In this document: one piece after another, positions 37,601 to 45,768 of the stretch
Layout of the letters: each line of letters starts with the position of its first letter
Position numbering within the stretch: position 1 is the first letter of the stretch
Notes under the pieces: generated by a model
What the model saw: the letters and a program-made list of their open reading frames with translations, nothing else
The model's database searches: none
What the model was told of the DNA's origin: nothing
Program-made: the position numbers and the translations under genes
From: Paraburkholderia unamae
Lineage (GTDB): Bacteria > Pseudomonadota > Gammaproteobacteria > Burkholderiales > Burkholderiaceae
DNA length: 64,000 bases
Direction: 5' to 3'
Assembly: GCF_003268775.1 (NCBI RefSeq)
Contig: NZ_QLSU01000005.1
Location: 1 to 64,000, forward strand

Positions 37601-38343
37601 AAGCCCAAGCAATGAACGAAATTATGCTCGAATTGAGAGGTATCGGTAGAACGCGAAACGGCGTCCAAGACGCTTTGCATGAATTGTCGTGGCGAGATAC
37701 GTCAGATCTGGACACCAATGGCCGAAAGAAGCTCGCGCTTGAGGCCGAATTGCTAAAGGAGCAGATTTCCGCAATCGACAAGAAATCTGAAGTGCTGATT
37801 CTCGAGTGGACAAACCGCTACAAGATGTTTGTGGAGTCGGAGAAGTTGGCATCAGGAATGGTAACGGACGATGCGTCGTTTGCTGACTCAGAAGATGAAG
37901 AACTGACATTGCTTTCGCTTGGCGAAAGTGAGGAGATCAGGCGTCAGATTGAGGTACGCCTCGAAAGCGGGGGAGACTTTTCGCTTGTCAAGAACATATT
38001 GGATAGCGCGATTATGTTAGGCGGGATTGAACGCTGCAGTATTGGCGCGCGTGAATCGTGTGTCAGATTTATGGATCTCGTGTTGAGAACGGAAGGATCG
38101 CGCTATCTATTAATTGATATTCCTGATGATCGGACACGTCATAACGCAGCTTATCTGATGGCTTCATTTGCTGAACGCCTCGTTGGCATTAAAGGGATTC
38201 AAGATTCATTGGACGGTTCGTCACCACTATGCGTGGAGGATGAAAATCGGAATAGCTTCTTGAGTTGGGTGGATGAGGTACTCGCTGACGCCGCCGGAAA
38301 GCGAACCGTTGCCGATCTATCTGGGCCAGACACGCCCGATTGA
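34681..38343 (+). CDS. Giant recombinase-like protein with a novel N-terminal domain
   Basis: 1,220 residues. The ATG at 34681 with AGGGAG upstream was chosen; a TTG at 34636 overlapping the previous stop would add 15. Residues 1-390 match nothing I know and are coded by AT-rich DNA. From about residue 400 it is a full-length paralogue of the 848-residue gene: matched blocks include FENSSASGEQHF, VPLRPKQVRWLDRG (Arg597), IYSVRLAGISWLIEMG, AHLTAVMTAHY (His849, Tyr858) and GGCGNCRFFSTGPAF. The box II histidine of H-x2-R is replaced: Tyr822-Ser-Val-Arg825. One cysteine pair of the zinc-like domain is altered (CPLGGTGC). It may be regulatory, or active with a changed site. Confidence 0.75.
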   Translation: MDKAELNASAVTRDLSVLDRAVGYWSKSEVLFNTSQKVVILDSSLNSSDLLKLSEDLGSEYIKQSLTALATRLLTEFGEDFVANDELSFELPDIEFKLKRSALARFGLNIGYQERGKAWIGIARLVSKIPDLDLPGRIDTLSDIFLKLHKSRDITVRFQYKSHNLSFFNSTEVNRFLEKLRPLEIENALEFLLQIARFTFDHKFPRNEVLSRNVAPLKLLDELGVTPLQTTHEIALYKVLHIAYAAEVLLAALALNRSILLSYDTIPCRAAAETLDKVFSLTDSPFTTSDRRLIRGVTFTSTIRSPFDFPENIVERTNYLLKRGVTSSMVLYRSSIEAIQLSRRDLPPWPLSLLDGRKSARALVRAEFEVPISSKPRNEPETRHKPRSPAELRASAGRLGGEWNRFTQIFENSSASGEQHFNAAMRTIVDWVEERGFRTPGDIEANDLLNSNAPLCAGSFFSHLKNRVASQKISESTAWSYWHEVARAFSIVAKALLVSPDAGLHLPADPFEGIKNPFSIDRGPKSPRPRLPRSVQEDMIEILLDPDEDGDPTFEWAKTACPNDTFIKRDSFNSEAEIVWCPTRARLLALLLIVPLRPKQVRWLDRGLMDECIWSFLTQSYVTNTHPLSAWRYADGSSHLQRYGRPSGVIQPLTDGLLGVVEPCIFVSTNKTQMWAPRDRKGYELPWPFLSEDEAGSLGVETARWIRLPYDLLRSQTEWINAHYPHPTPVFFNDSRSDEVAVNQKHSEFLPAFTPLFLDLSTEFFRNDKGRTKHYLPVSHAKITELFDALCAETEDRLAAKGETVELTRKTTGGRVSLYDIYSVRLAGISWLIEMGVPIHIVQELVVAHLTAVMTAHYNRPESRGVTELIIKNISENQTVYGWDRHRATLAHQEKKWTFNRQYARHRDADLLLQFWGWKIVPGGICPLGGTGCHVAIPNLDDSDARAKPRFSAIIGGCGNCRFFSTGPAFLIQQAQAMNEIMLELRGIGRTRNGVQDALHELSWRDTSDLDTNGRKKLALEAELLKEQISAIDKKSEVLILEWTNRYKMFVESEKLASGMVTDDASFADSEDEELTLLSLGESEEIRRQIEVRLESGGDFSLVKNILDSAIMLGGIERCSIGARESCVRFMDLVLRTEGSRYLLIDIPDDRTRHNAAYLMASFAERLVGIKGIQDSLDGSSPLCVEDENRNSFLSWVDEVLADAAGKRTVADLSGPDTPD

Positions 38344-38659
38344 TAGCTGTTCACCGAAAAACGGACCACTACGTTGCTGGAACAGGGAAAGGCTCTTGAG
38401 CTTTTAGATTCGCTATCGCGCCCTAAATTTGACGTTGTGGATCGACGATCAAAAAGCAGCCGTCCCGTAAGATCTCACCTTTGGCGGCCTAACCGTGCAA
38501 AAAGCTTTGTAGCTTGCCCCCAATTTCTGGCCCGAATGCTATCTAATCGTGTACCCGCGCGTGGCAGCGGTGGCCCACGAAGATTCAAGCGCCATCCTGA
38601 ACCACGACCGGAGAATCTATTTCATAACGGCTTGCGCAGACGCATATTCGCCGGTACGA
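38344..38659. other. Intergenic region between the recombinase operon and imuA
   Basis: About 315 bases. A frame of 142 codons crosses it into imuA but lacks a ribosome site and protein-like composition, so I reject it. It marks the break between the mobility module and the cargo. Confidence 0.4.
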
Positions 38660-38679
38660 TACTGTATGAATGTACAGTA
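38660..38679. promoter_or_regulatory. LexA (SOS) box of the imu operon
   Basis: tactgtat-gaat-gtacagta is a CTGT-N8-ACAG site with matching TA ends; it equals the enterobacterial LexA consensus except in the central bases. It lies 13 bp before the imuA start, so LexA would block initiation until DNA damage. Confidence 0.9.
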
Positions 38680-38692
38680 TTAGGGGGCGGAA

Positions 38693-39409
38693 ATGGCTTT
38701 GCCGCTTGCGCAGATCGAAGATATCCACCCGGATCTATGGCGTGCGTCGCAGCTAGCATCGGCACGAGCCCGAACAGTGGCCAGTGGGTACGAGGCGCTT
38801 GACGCTGAATTGCCGGGTCACGGCTGGCCCACTGGATCTTTGAGCGAGATTTTGCTACAACAGCCAGGCTGTGGCGAGCTCCGCTTGCTCAAGTCAGCGC
38901 TGGGTGCAGCGACGAAGCGGTCAGTTATGCTGCTGCAGCCACCCCACACGCTCCAACCAACCGCCTTTTCATGGTGGGGACTCAATGTCGAAAACATCCG
39001 CGTGCTGTCTCCATCCTCGAACGCCGACGCATTGTGGGCCGCCGAGCAAATTCTGCGGGCTGGGACTGTCGGCACCCTGCTTTTCTGGCAGCAGCACATC
39101 CGTCCGGAAGCCCTGAGGCGATTGCAGCTGTCTGCGCAGCGGTCGGAAACGCTTTTCTTCCTTTTCCGCCCTATTGCGGCAGCAAGCTCAACATCTCCGG
39201 CGCCGCTGCGCATAGCGTTGGAAGCGGTCAAGGGTGGGCTGAATATCTCATTCGTCAAGCGTCGCGGACCTCACCGAGATCAGCCCGTTTTCGTCCCCTT
39301 GTCACCTTCACCTGTCCTGTTGAACCGAAATGCACCACTGGATCGGCGTTCATCTGCCGCGCCTGCCCATCGAGAGCTTTTGCCCGACGTGGCACACGCC
39401 AGCGCATGA
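38693..39409 (+). CDS. imuA: Translesion-synthesis protein ImuA (RecA/SulA-like)
   Basis: 238 residues. HPDLWRASQLASARARTVASGYEALDAELPGHGWPTGSLSEILLQQPGCGELRLL is the ImuA opening: a RecA-like fold in which the Walker A site has degenerated. Later blocks (GTVGTLLFWQQHIRPEALRRLQLSAQ) are family-like. ImuA works with ImuB and DnaE2 in SOS mutagenesis, where it is thought to bind RecA. ATG 38693 is used. It overlaps imuB by 80 bp in another frame, and a LexA box lies directly upstream. Confidence 0.88.
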   Translation: MALPLAQIEDIHPDLWRASQLASARARTVASGYEALDAELPGHGWPTGSLSEILLQQPGCGELRLLKSALGAATKRSVMLLQPPHTLQPTAFSWWGLNVENIRVLSPSSNADALWAAEQILRAGTVGTLLFWQQHIRPEALRRLQLSAQRSETLFFLFRPIAAASSTSPAPLRIALEAVKGGLNISFVKRRGPHRDQPVFVPLSPSPVLLNRNAPLDRRSSAAPAHRELLPDVAHASA

Positions 39410-40805
39410 CGCTGGCGTCGTGGTGCTGGAAAAGGGCCGCGTACTCGCGTTAGACGCGACGGCGCACGCTCACGGGATAGTTGCAGGCATGCGCCGAGGC
39501 GGGGTACTCACCCTCGCACCGAATGCGGACCTGAGGGAGCGCGACGTGGCACGCGAAGAGCAGACAGTCAGGAGTGTTGCGTTTGCTCTTCTTCAGTTCA
39601 CACCCAATGTCGTCGTAACCGAGGAGCATGTCGTGCTTGCGGACGTCACGGCAAGCTTGCGGCTTTTCGGTGGTTTGCGCTCTTTGCGTCAGCGCATTCG
39701 CAGCGCAATTACGGCCTTTGGAGTGACGGGTTCCATATCCGTCGCGCCCACGGCACAGGCCGCCTGGCTTCTTGCACGGGTTGACGGCGGCTTTGCAGTC
39801 TCGATTCGAACCTTGTCCCGTCGATTTATGAGTGTCCCGGTGACCGCTGTACCGGCAGCGCGCAAATTTGCGGAGTGGTTCGAGGGACTGGGCTGCACGT
39901 CGATCGCTGACGTGATGCGATTGCCGCGCGCAGGATTGAAGAAGCGATGCGGCACAGCCGTTCTCGACGTGCTTGATCGCGCAACGGCAGCAGCCCCTGA
40001 AGCACATGAGTGGATAACCATGCCGCCGATCTTCAATGAGCGGATAGAACTCCCTGATCGCATCGAACACGTCGAAGCGACGCTTTTTGCCGCGCGACGA
40101 CTCACCCTCCAGATGACAGGCTGGTTAGCCTCGCGCAAGCTGGCAATAGCCCGTTTTGTCCTTTCGCTAGAGCATGAGCGCGGGCGCAAAGCGATTCCAC
40201 CAACCGAGCTTGAGATTGCACTCGGAGAACCCACCTGGCACGAGGAGCATCTCGTTCGTCTCCTGAAGGAGCGGCTTGCACGGGTCGAACTTGCCGCGCC
40301 CGTTATCGCGCTGCGGCTCAAAGCGAAGGATGTGCGCGAGGCTGAGGCACCGAGCGATTCGCTATTTCCGGAACCGGGTGGCTCCATCCAGGATCACGCA
40401 CGACTAATGGAACTGCTGACAGCACGACTGGGAGCAGAAAACGTTTTGCGCCCCAATCCGATAGCGGACTTCCGACCCGAAATCGCTGCTCGATGGGTGC
40501 CCATTTCAAGCGACTACGCAAGGGCGGGCCGAGAGTTGCCGCGTGACCTGCCGCGTCCCTCGTGGCTGCTAGACAAGCCCATAGAACTCATCATGCGTGG
40601 GCACCGACCGTTTTACGGGACACCACTGCGGATGGTCTCTCCGGGTGAACGGATCGAATGCGGCTGGCAGGACGAAGAAACAGTAACCCGTGATTATTTT
40701 GTCGCCGAAGCAGAGAACCATATGCATTACTGGATTTATCGCGAGCGCGTTGGCGTCAGCGATGAACGAGAGCCGCGCTGGTTTCTGCATGGCCTGTTCG
40801 GCTAG
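39330..40805 (+). CDS. imuB: ImuB, Y-family-polymerase-like mutagenesis adaptor
   Basis: 491 residues. The start MHHWIGVHLPRLPIESF is typical of ImuB. The Y-family palm and finger regions are present (VVVTEEHVVLADVTASLRLFGG), but the first catalytic carboxylate motif of active Y polymerases (D-x-D near the N-terminus) is missing, as is known for ImuB. A thumb with FEGLGCTSIADVMRLPRAGL and a little-finger region follow. It acts as a hub between the beta clamp, ImuA and DnaE2. It overlaps imuA by 80 bp and precedes dnaE2 by 14 bp: one operon. Confidence 0.92.
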   Translation: MHHWIGVHLPRLPIESFCPTWHTPAHDAGVVVLEKGRVLALDATAHAHGIVAGMRRGGVLTLAPNADLRERDVAREEQTVRSVAFALLQFTPNVVVTEEHVVLADVTASLRLFGGLRSLRQRIRSAITAFGVTGSISVAPTAQAAWLLARVDGGFAVSIRTLSRRFMSVPVTAVPAARKFAEWFEGLGCTSIADVMRLPRAGLKKRCGTAVLDVLDRATAAAPEAHEWITMPPIFNERIELPDRIEHVEATLFAARRLTLQMTGWLASRKLAIARFVLSLEHERGRKAIPPTELEIALGEPTWHEEHLVRLLKERLARVELAAPVIALRLKAKDVREAEAPSDSLFPEPGGSIQDHARLMELLTARLGAENVLRPNPIADFRPEIAARWVPISSDYARAGRELPRDLPRPSWLLDKPIELIMRGHRPFYGTPLRMVSPGERIECGWQDEETVTRDYFVAEAENHMHYWIYRERVGVSDEREPRWFLHGLFG

Positions 40806-40819
40806 CCCCGGAGCGAGTG

Positions 40820-43800
40820 ATGTTGGCTTCGCCCTATGGCGCACTGCCCGATTACGCAGAGCTTCAATGCGTCTCAAATTTTTCGTTTCTCCGCGGAGCG
40901 TCGCACGCGGACGATCTCTCCGAGCGCGCAGCGCAATTAGGCTATACCGCGATCGCAGTGACCGACGAATGCTCGCTCGCGGGTGTCGTACGCGCGCACG
41001 TTGAGGCGAAGAAAGCGGGCATTCCCTTCATCGTCGGCTCCGAGTTTGGATTGACCAATGCTGATGGTTTGCCCGCGCTTCGTTTTACCGCGCTAGCGAT
41101 GAATCGCGAGGGCTATGGCAACCTGAGCGAACTGATCACGCTCGGCCGCATGCGTGCCGACAAAGGTAGCTATCGTCTGGCGACGCGAGATCTTGACCAT
41201 CCAGAGCCTCCTCACGCCCATCTAAAGTCGCTCCCCGAATGCATTGCGATCCTCAGCCCGGAATATCCGGCAGACGAGGCGCGCCTTGATGTGCAGATGG
41301 AATGGTTCGCCACTACATTCGGTGAGCGTGCATGGGTCGCGCTGACGCTCCACGCTCGCGCGATGGATGACATCCACCGCGGTGTGGTCGAACAGATAGC
41401 CGTGCGTCATGGCGTGCCCATCGTTGCAACGGGCGCTCCGGTCATGCATGTGCGCTCACGCAAACCGCTTCAGGACGTCCTCACGGCAATCCGGCTTGGC
41501 CGACCCGTTGCTGATTGCGGATATGACCTCGCGCCAAACGCCGAGCAGCACCTTCGAGCCCGCCTGCGCCTCGCGAACCTGTATCCTGCCAGAGCACTCG
41601 CTGAAACCGTTGCAATCGCGCGGCGCTGCACATTCTCGCTCGACGAACTGCGGTATGAATATCCCGACGAACTTGTGCCAGACGGCTTCACGCCTGAGGC
41701 CTATCTGCGTCAGGAAACATATATCGGCGCACATCGGCGCTGGACCGCAGGCATCCCCAAAAACGTCCAGACGCAGATCGAGCACGAACTCGCACTTATC
41801 GCCGACCTGAAATATGAGCCGTACTTCCTCACGGTCTATGACATCGTGCGTTTCGCTCGGAACGAGGGGATCCTTTGCCAGGGCCGAGGCTCTGCCGCCA
41901 ACTCGGCAGTGTGTTACTGCCTGGGCATAACCGAGGTCGACCCTGCACGATCATCGATGCTCTTCGAGCGCTTCATCAGCAAGGAGAGGGGGGAGCCTCC
42001 GGATATCGATATCGACTTTGAGCACCAGCGACGTGACGAAATCGTTCAGTACATCTACCGCAAGTACGGACGCGATCGCGCAGCGCTGACAGCTGCGGTC
42101 ACCACCTATCGGCCCCGAAGCGCACTGCGTGAAGCCGGCAAGGCGCTGGGCGTCGATCCGGCAATTGTCGATCGTGTTGCGAAGGCCCACCAATGGTTTG
42201 ACTCAAGTCAGGACCTGCTGATCCGGTTCGCAGAGGCTGGACTTGATCCCGAGGCGCCACTGATTGCGCAGTGGGCGAATTTCGCCGCCCTGCTGCTCGG
42301 CTTTCCACGCCACCTGTCGCAGCATAGCGGTGGTTTTGTGATCAGCCGGGGCAAGCTCTCACGCCTCGTTCCAATCGAGAATGCGGCAATGGCAGATCGA
42401 TCGATCATCCAGTGGGACAAAGATGATATCGAAGCCTTGGGGTTGCTTAAGATCGACGTACTCGCGCTCGGCATGCTGTCAGCCGTGCGTCGCGCGCTGG
42501 ATCTCATCTCGGAGAAACGCGGCGAAGTCTTTGAGCTTCAGGACATCCCCCCAGAAGACTCCGCCACATACGAAATGATCTGCCGCGCAGATACAGTCGG
42601 CGTTTTCCAGATCGAATCGCGGGCGCAGATGAGCATGCTGCCTCGTCTGCAACCGCGTCGGTTCTACGACCTCGTGATCGAGGTGGCAATTGTGCGCCCT
42701 GGCCCCGTCCAGGGCGGCATGGTTCATCCATACCTTCGCCGACGTCAGGGCATCGAGCCCGTGACATTTCCAAGCCCACAGATGGAGCAGGCGCTCGCGC
42801 GCACGCTCGGCGTGCCGATTTTCCAGGAGCAGGTCATGCAAGTTGCGATGCTCGCCGCCGGCTTCTCCGCCGGCGAGGCGGACCAGCTTCGTCGTGCCAT
42901 GGCCGCGTGGAGACGCAAGGGGGGACTTGGCGTCTATTACGACCGTATCGTGAACGGCATGCTTGAGCGCGGATACGATAAGGAATTCGCCGAGCAAATC
43001 TTCGCGCAGATCCATGGTTTCGGCGAATACGGATTTCCGGAGAGCCACGCTGCGAGCTTCGCACTGCTCGTCTATGCGAGTGCATGGATCAAATGCCGCG
43101 AGCCTACGGTTTTCGTATGCGCGTTGCTCAACAGCCAGCCGATGGGTTTCTACTCTCCATCGCAGCTTATTCAGGATGCCAAGCGCCATGGAGTGCAGGT
43201 GCTGCCGGTAGATGTGGCGCTGAGCAACTGGGACTCGACGATCGAAGGCGCATCGACCGACGGCCCGTTGCGCCTCGGCATGTCGCTTGTTCGCGGCATG
43301 AAGGAGGAAGCGGCCGCGCGCATCGAGATGGCTCGGGCGGTGCGCCCGTTCCTTGATGTATCGGATCTTGCGCGACGGGCCCAGCTCGATCGTCGCGACC
43401 TTGAAATCCTCGCGTCTGCGAATGCCCTTCGTTCGCTCGCCGGTGATCGCCGTGCCGCGCTCTGGCAATCAGTTGCAGCGGTTCCTGATCGCGACCTCCT
43501 GCGCGGCGCCACTGATGACGATGAAACCCCGGTACTTGCTCCGATGACCGAAGGCGAGGAGATCGTCGTTGACTATCGTTCAACAGGTCTCACATTAGGC
43601 CGGCATCCGGTCGCCCTGCTCCGCCCCAAGCTCACGAAGATGCGCCTCGTCGCCTTCCGGACGCTCATGGGTTATCGCAATGGACAACTCGCGCGTGCCT
43701 GCGGGATCGTCACCGTCCGGCAGCGGCCCGGCACCGCAAAGGGGGTAATGTTCATGACGCTTGAGGATGAAACCGGAAGCGTAAATATCATCATCTGGCA

Positions 43801-43966
43801 GTCGGTGCTGGAAAAATTCCGGCGCGAAGCACTTGGCTCGTCACTGCTTGCCGTCTACGGCGTCTGGCAAAAGGAAGGCGAGGTTCGCCACCTCGTTGCA
43901 AACCGCCTGGTAGACTGCAGTAAGCTGCTTGGCGAACTCCCTACCATGAGTCGTAACTTCTGCTGA
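40820..43966 (+). CDS. dnaE2: Error-prone DNA polymerase DnaE2 (ImuC), intact element copy
   Basis: 1,048 residues, full length for the family. Residues 1-280 are the PHP domain (LQCVSNFSFLRGASHADDL, IAVTDECSLAG). The polymerase core has PDIDID with Asp395 and Asp397 and the third carboxylate Asp546 (LLKIDVLALGML). The finger/thumb region and the OB fold (GIVTVRQRPGTAKGVMFMTLEDETGS) are complete. It performs translesion synthesis in the SOS response with ImuA and ImuB. It is a diverged homologue, in opposite orientation, of the resident gene the element destroyed. ATG 40820 is preferred to GTG 40817. Confidence 0.96.
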   Translation: MLASPYGALPDYAELQCVSNFSFLRGASHADDLSERAAQLGYTAIAVTDECSLAGVVRAHVEAKKAGIPFIVGSEFGLTNADGLPALRFTALAMNREGYGNLSELITLGRMRADKGSYRLATRDLDHPEPPHAHLKSLPECIAILSPEYPADEARLDVQMEWFATTFGERAWVALTLHARAMDDIHRGVVEQIAVRHGVPIVATGAPVMHVRSRKPLQDVLTAIRLGRPVADCGYDLAPNAEQHLRARLRLANLYPARALAETVAIARRCTFSLDELRYEYPDELVPDGFTPEAYLRQETYIGAHRRWTAGIPKNVQTQIEHELALIADLKYEPYFLTVYDIVRFARNEGILCQGRGSAANSAVCYCLGITEVDPARSSMLFERFISKERGEPPDIDIDFEHQRRDEIVQYIYRKYGRDRAALTAAVTTYRPRSALREAGKALGVDPAIVDRVAKAHQWFDSSQDLLIRFAEAGLDPEAPLIAQWANFAALLLGFPRHLSQHSGGFVISRGKLSRLVPIENAAMADRSIIQWDKDDIEALGLLKIDVLALGMLSAVRRALDLISEKRGEVFELQDIPPEDSATYEMICRADTVGVFQIESRAQMSMLPRLQPRRFYDLVIEVAIVRPGPVQGGMVHPYLRRRQGIEPVTFPSPQMEQALARTLGVPIFQEQVMQVAMLAAGFSAGEADQLRRAMAAWRRKGGLGVYYDRIVNGMLERGYDKEFAEQIFAQIHGFGEYGFPESHAASFALLVYASAWIKCREPTVFVCALLNSQPMGFYSPSQLIQDAKRHGVQVLPVDVALSNWDSTIEGASTDGPLRLGMSLVRGMKEEAAARIEMARAVRPFLDVSDLARRAQLDRRDLEILASANALRSLAGDRRAALWQSVAAVPDRDLLRGATDDDETPVLAPMTEGEEIVVDYRSTGLTLGRHPVALLRPKLTKMRLVAFRTLMGYRNGQLARACGIVTVRQRPGTAKGVMFMTLEDETGSVNIIIWQSVLEKFRREALGSSLLAVYGVWQKEGEVRHLVANRLVDCSKLLGELPTMSRNFC

Positions 43967-43976
43967 TGGAGAGCCA

Positions 43977-44893
43977 ATGAACATCCGTGTTGGCAACACA
44001 TCTTGGACAGATCCCGCGCTCATCAACAGCAAGCGCTTCTATCCCTCGGCTGCAACAGCGCGGAGGCGCGACTGCGCTTCTATGCCAGCCAGTTCACGCT
44101 GGTGGAGGTCGACTCGAGCTACACTCCATGCCCAACGGAAGCAACTCCGTCCTGTGTGTCGAGCGCACACCGCCCGGATTCGTGTTCAACATCAAGGCTT
44201 TCCGCCTGTTCACTCGGCACCAGACGCCTCGAGACATGTTCCCGAAGGACATGCAACCGGCACTCCCACAGAACGGCAAGAAAAATCTCTACTACAAGGA
44301 CAAGCCTTAGGACGTCCGCAAGGAGCTTTGGTGACGGTATTTCGAAGCGATCGCGCCATTGCACGAAGCCGGAAAGCTCGGCGCCGTCCACTTCCAGTTC
44401 GCGCCCTGGGTAATTTCAGGTCCCGATGGCCGGGCACACGTCGAGCCTTGTGCCGACATCATCGCCGGGCGACATCTGATGGCAGTCGAATTTCGCAACC
44501 GGAGCTGGTTCGACGAGAAACACAGAGACTCGACACTCGCTTTCGAGTGCGAAAGAAGACTTGTGAACGTGATCGTGGACGAGCCGCAAGGCACCGCGAA
44601 TTCGATCCCCGCAGTTTGGGAGGTAACGAGCCCCGACCTCGCGTTGGTCCGCCTGCACGGCCGCAACCACGAGACGTGGAACATCAAAGGCGCAACTGCT
44701 GCAAGTGATCGTTTCAACTACGACTACAGCGACGACAAGCTTCGCGAGTTCTCCATACGCATTAGAGATGCTTGCCGCAACCGTCGCGCAGACGCACGTC
44801 GTGTTCAACAACCATTACGAGGACCAAGGTCAGCGAAATGCGCGTACGCTGAAAGGTCTTCTTGGCGACGCCGCAGTGCCGGTCGCGCAATGA
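43977..44893 (+). pseudogene. DUF72 family protein, frameshifted
   Basis: DUF72 homology runs through several frames: MNIRVGNTSWTDPALINSKRFYP, then a frame change to RLRFYASQFTLVEVDSSYT, then another to ERTPPGFVFNIKAFRLFT, in-frame stops TAG 44308 and TGA 44332, then HEAGKLGAVHFQFAPW and VEFRNRSWFDEKH, and a last frame change to VVFNNHYEDQGQRNARTLKGLL. Three frameshifts and two stops make a clear pseudogene. It starts 10 bp after dnaE2 on the same strand and was probably once part of that operon. DUF72 proteins resemble endonuclease/TIM barrels of unknown function. Confidence 0.85.
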
Positions 44894-45768
44894 ACGTGCG
44901 GCCAAGACCGGCCCATCGGGATCGCCAAGTCGAGCGACCGCTTTTCGCGACAAAGCCGCCTTTCCTCAAGGACATCAAAGAACGACACGGGTCATCTCGA
45001 ACGCGTTTGCGGCATCACGGTATCCAGTCCCGCGCAACAGCGTCATCTTGCCCTCTCGCGCTGCGAGCCGCGTAATTTCAGACGCGTCTTTAGTGCTGTC
45101 TCCGTCTGTTGCATGACGGCGCCTATCGGTGCGTGAGCGGCGAGCACTTTCAGTAGTTGAAATCGTGGATCGCGCCTTTGTACAACGTCGCCACGGCGTT
45201 CCTGACCTTGTCAAGCCAATAGCCGTGGGTCCGCGTTCGTCCCGCAACATGCTGAACCGCGCCGTCTGGATCATCGCGGGCGGCAAGCGAACTTGTCGAG
45301 CGAAGCGCGCAACGGCCGTGCGAGGTATAAGAGAAGGCGCGCAGCCGATCAACGGCGCCCCACGCGAACATTTCGCGGCACAGCGCGAAGGAACGACGAT
45401 AAATGATGTATTGCCGGTGCCCCGCTCAGCATATCTTGCGCGGATCACGCGCGGATCGACGTAGGACCTGTCCAGCCCGCGCCGGTCGATGCGGGCCGCG
45501 ATCCGCAACAAAGCGCCACTGACGTTGAGGGCGCGCGATGACAAAGCTGTCGTTATCACCGAGCTTTTGCGGTAAGACCGGGGTCCAGAACAGAAGTCGC
45601 CCGGTTCCCTCCCGTGCAGCCGTTTGATCAAATTGTCCTCCGAGCAACGTTGGCGCATCGCATTGCTCTCGCCTGGGCCAAGGCAGGAACCGCAAAGTTT
45701 CAAACGGCGCGGTTATGACCTTGCTGAGTGTTCCGCTGTTCAACGAGAGCAAGCGGTTCGTTAGCCGG
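44894..45768. other. Degenerate region after the DUF72 pseudogene
   Basis: About 875 bases with overlapping frames on both strands, none with a good start or recognisable protein. Minus-strand pieces such as GRLLFWTPVLPQKLGDNDSFVIARPQRQWRF and KVRNAVATLYKGAIHDFNY read like protein, but they lie in different frames, which suggests a decayed gene. I cannot name it. Confidence 0.4.

Larger units (their letters stand above)
29632..43966. mobile_element. Integrative element with a four-gene recombinase operon and an imuA-imuB-dnaE2 cargo (minimum extent)
   Basis: The left edge is fixed by the break in dnaE2. Inside are terminal repeats, a structured region, three tyrosine-recombinase-like proteins with one small partner in a tight operon, and a complete SOS mutagenesis operon. 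GC content and codon use are visibly lower than in the core to the left, most strongly at 34.7-38.3 kb. The gene order recalls gamma-mobile-trio (GMT) islands, known mainly from gammaproteobacteria. The right end given is only the end of the cassette; no copy of the terminal repeats or the missing dnaE2 5' part was found before 64,000, so the element may be longer. Confidence 0.7.

Noticed and set aside
38374..38802. 142-codon frame before and into imuA
   Set aside because: No ribosome site, composition unlike a protein, and it overlaps the LexA box and the imuA start in another frame.
29631..43966. Prophage or conjugative element
   Set aside because: No structural, replication, packaging or transfer genes are present; only recombinases and the mutagenesis operon.
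44975..45703. 242-codon minus-strand frame in the degenerate region
   Set aside because: Arg/Thr/Ser-rich without domains, and protein-like pieces of the same region lie in other frames, so it is more likely a chance frame over a decayed gene.
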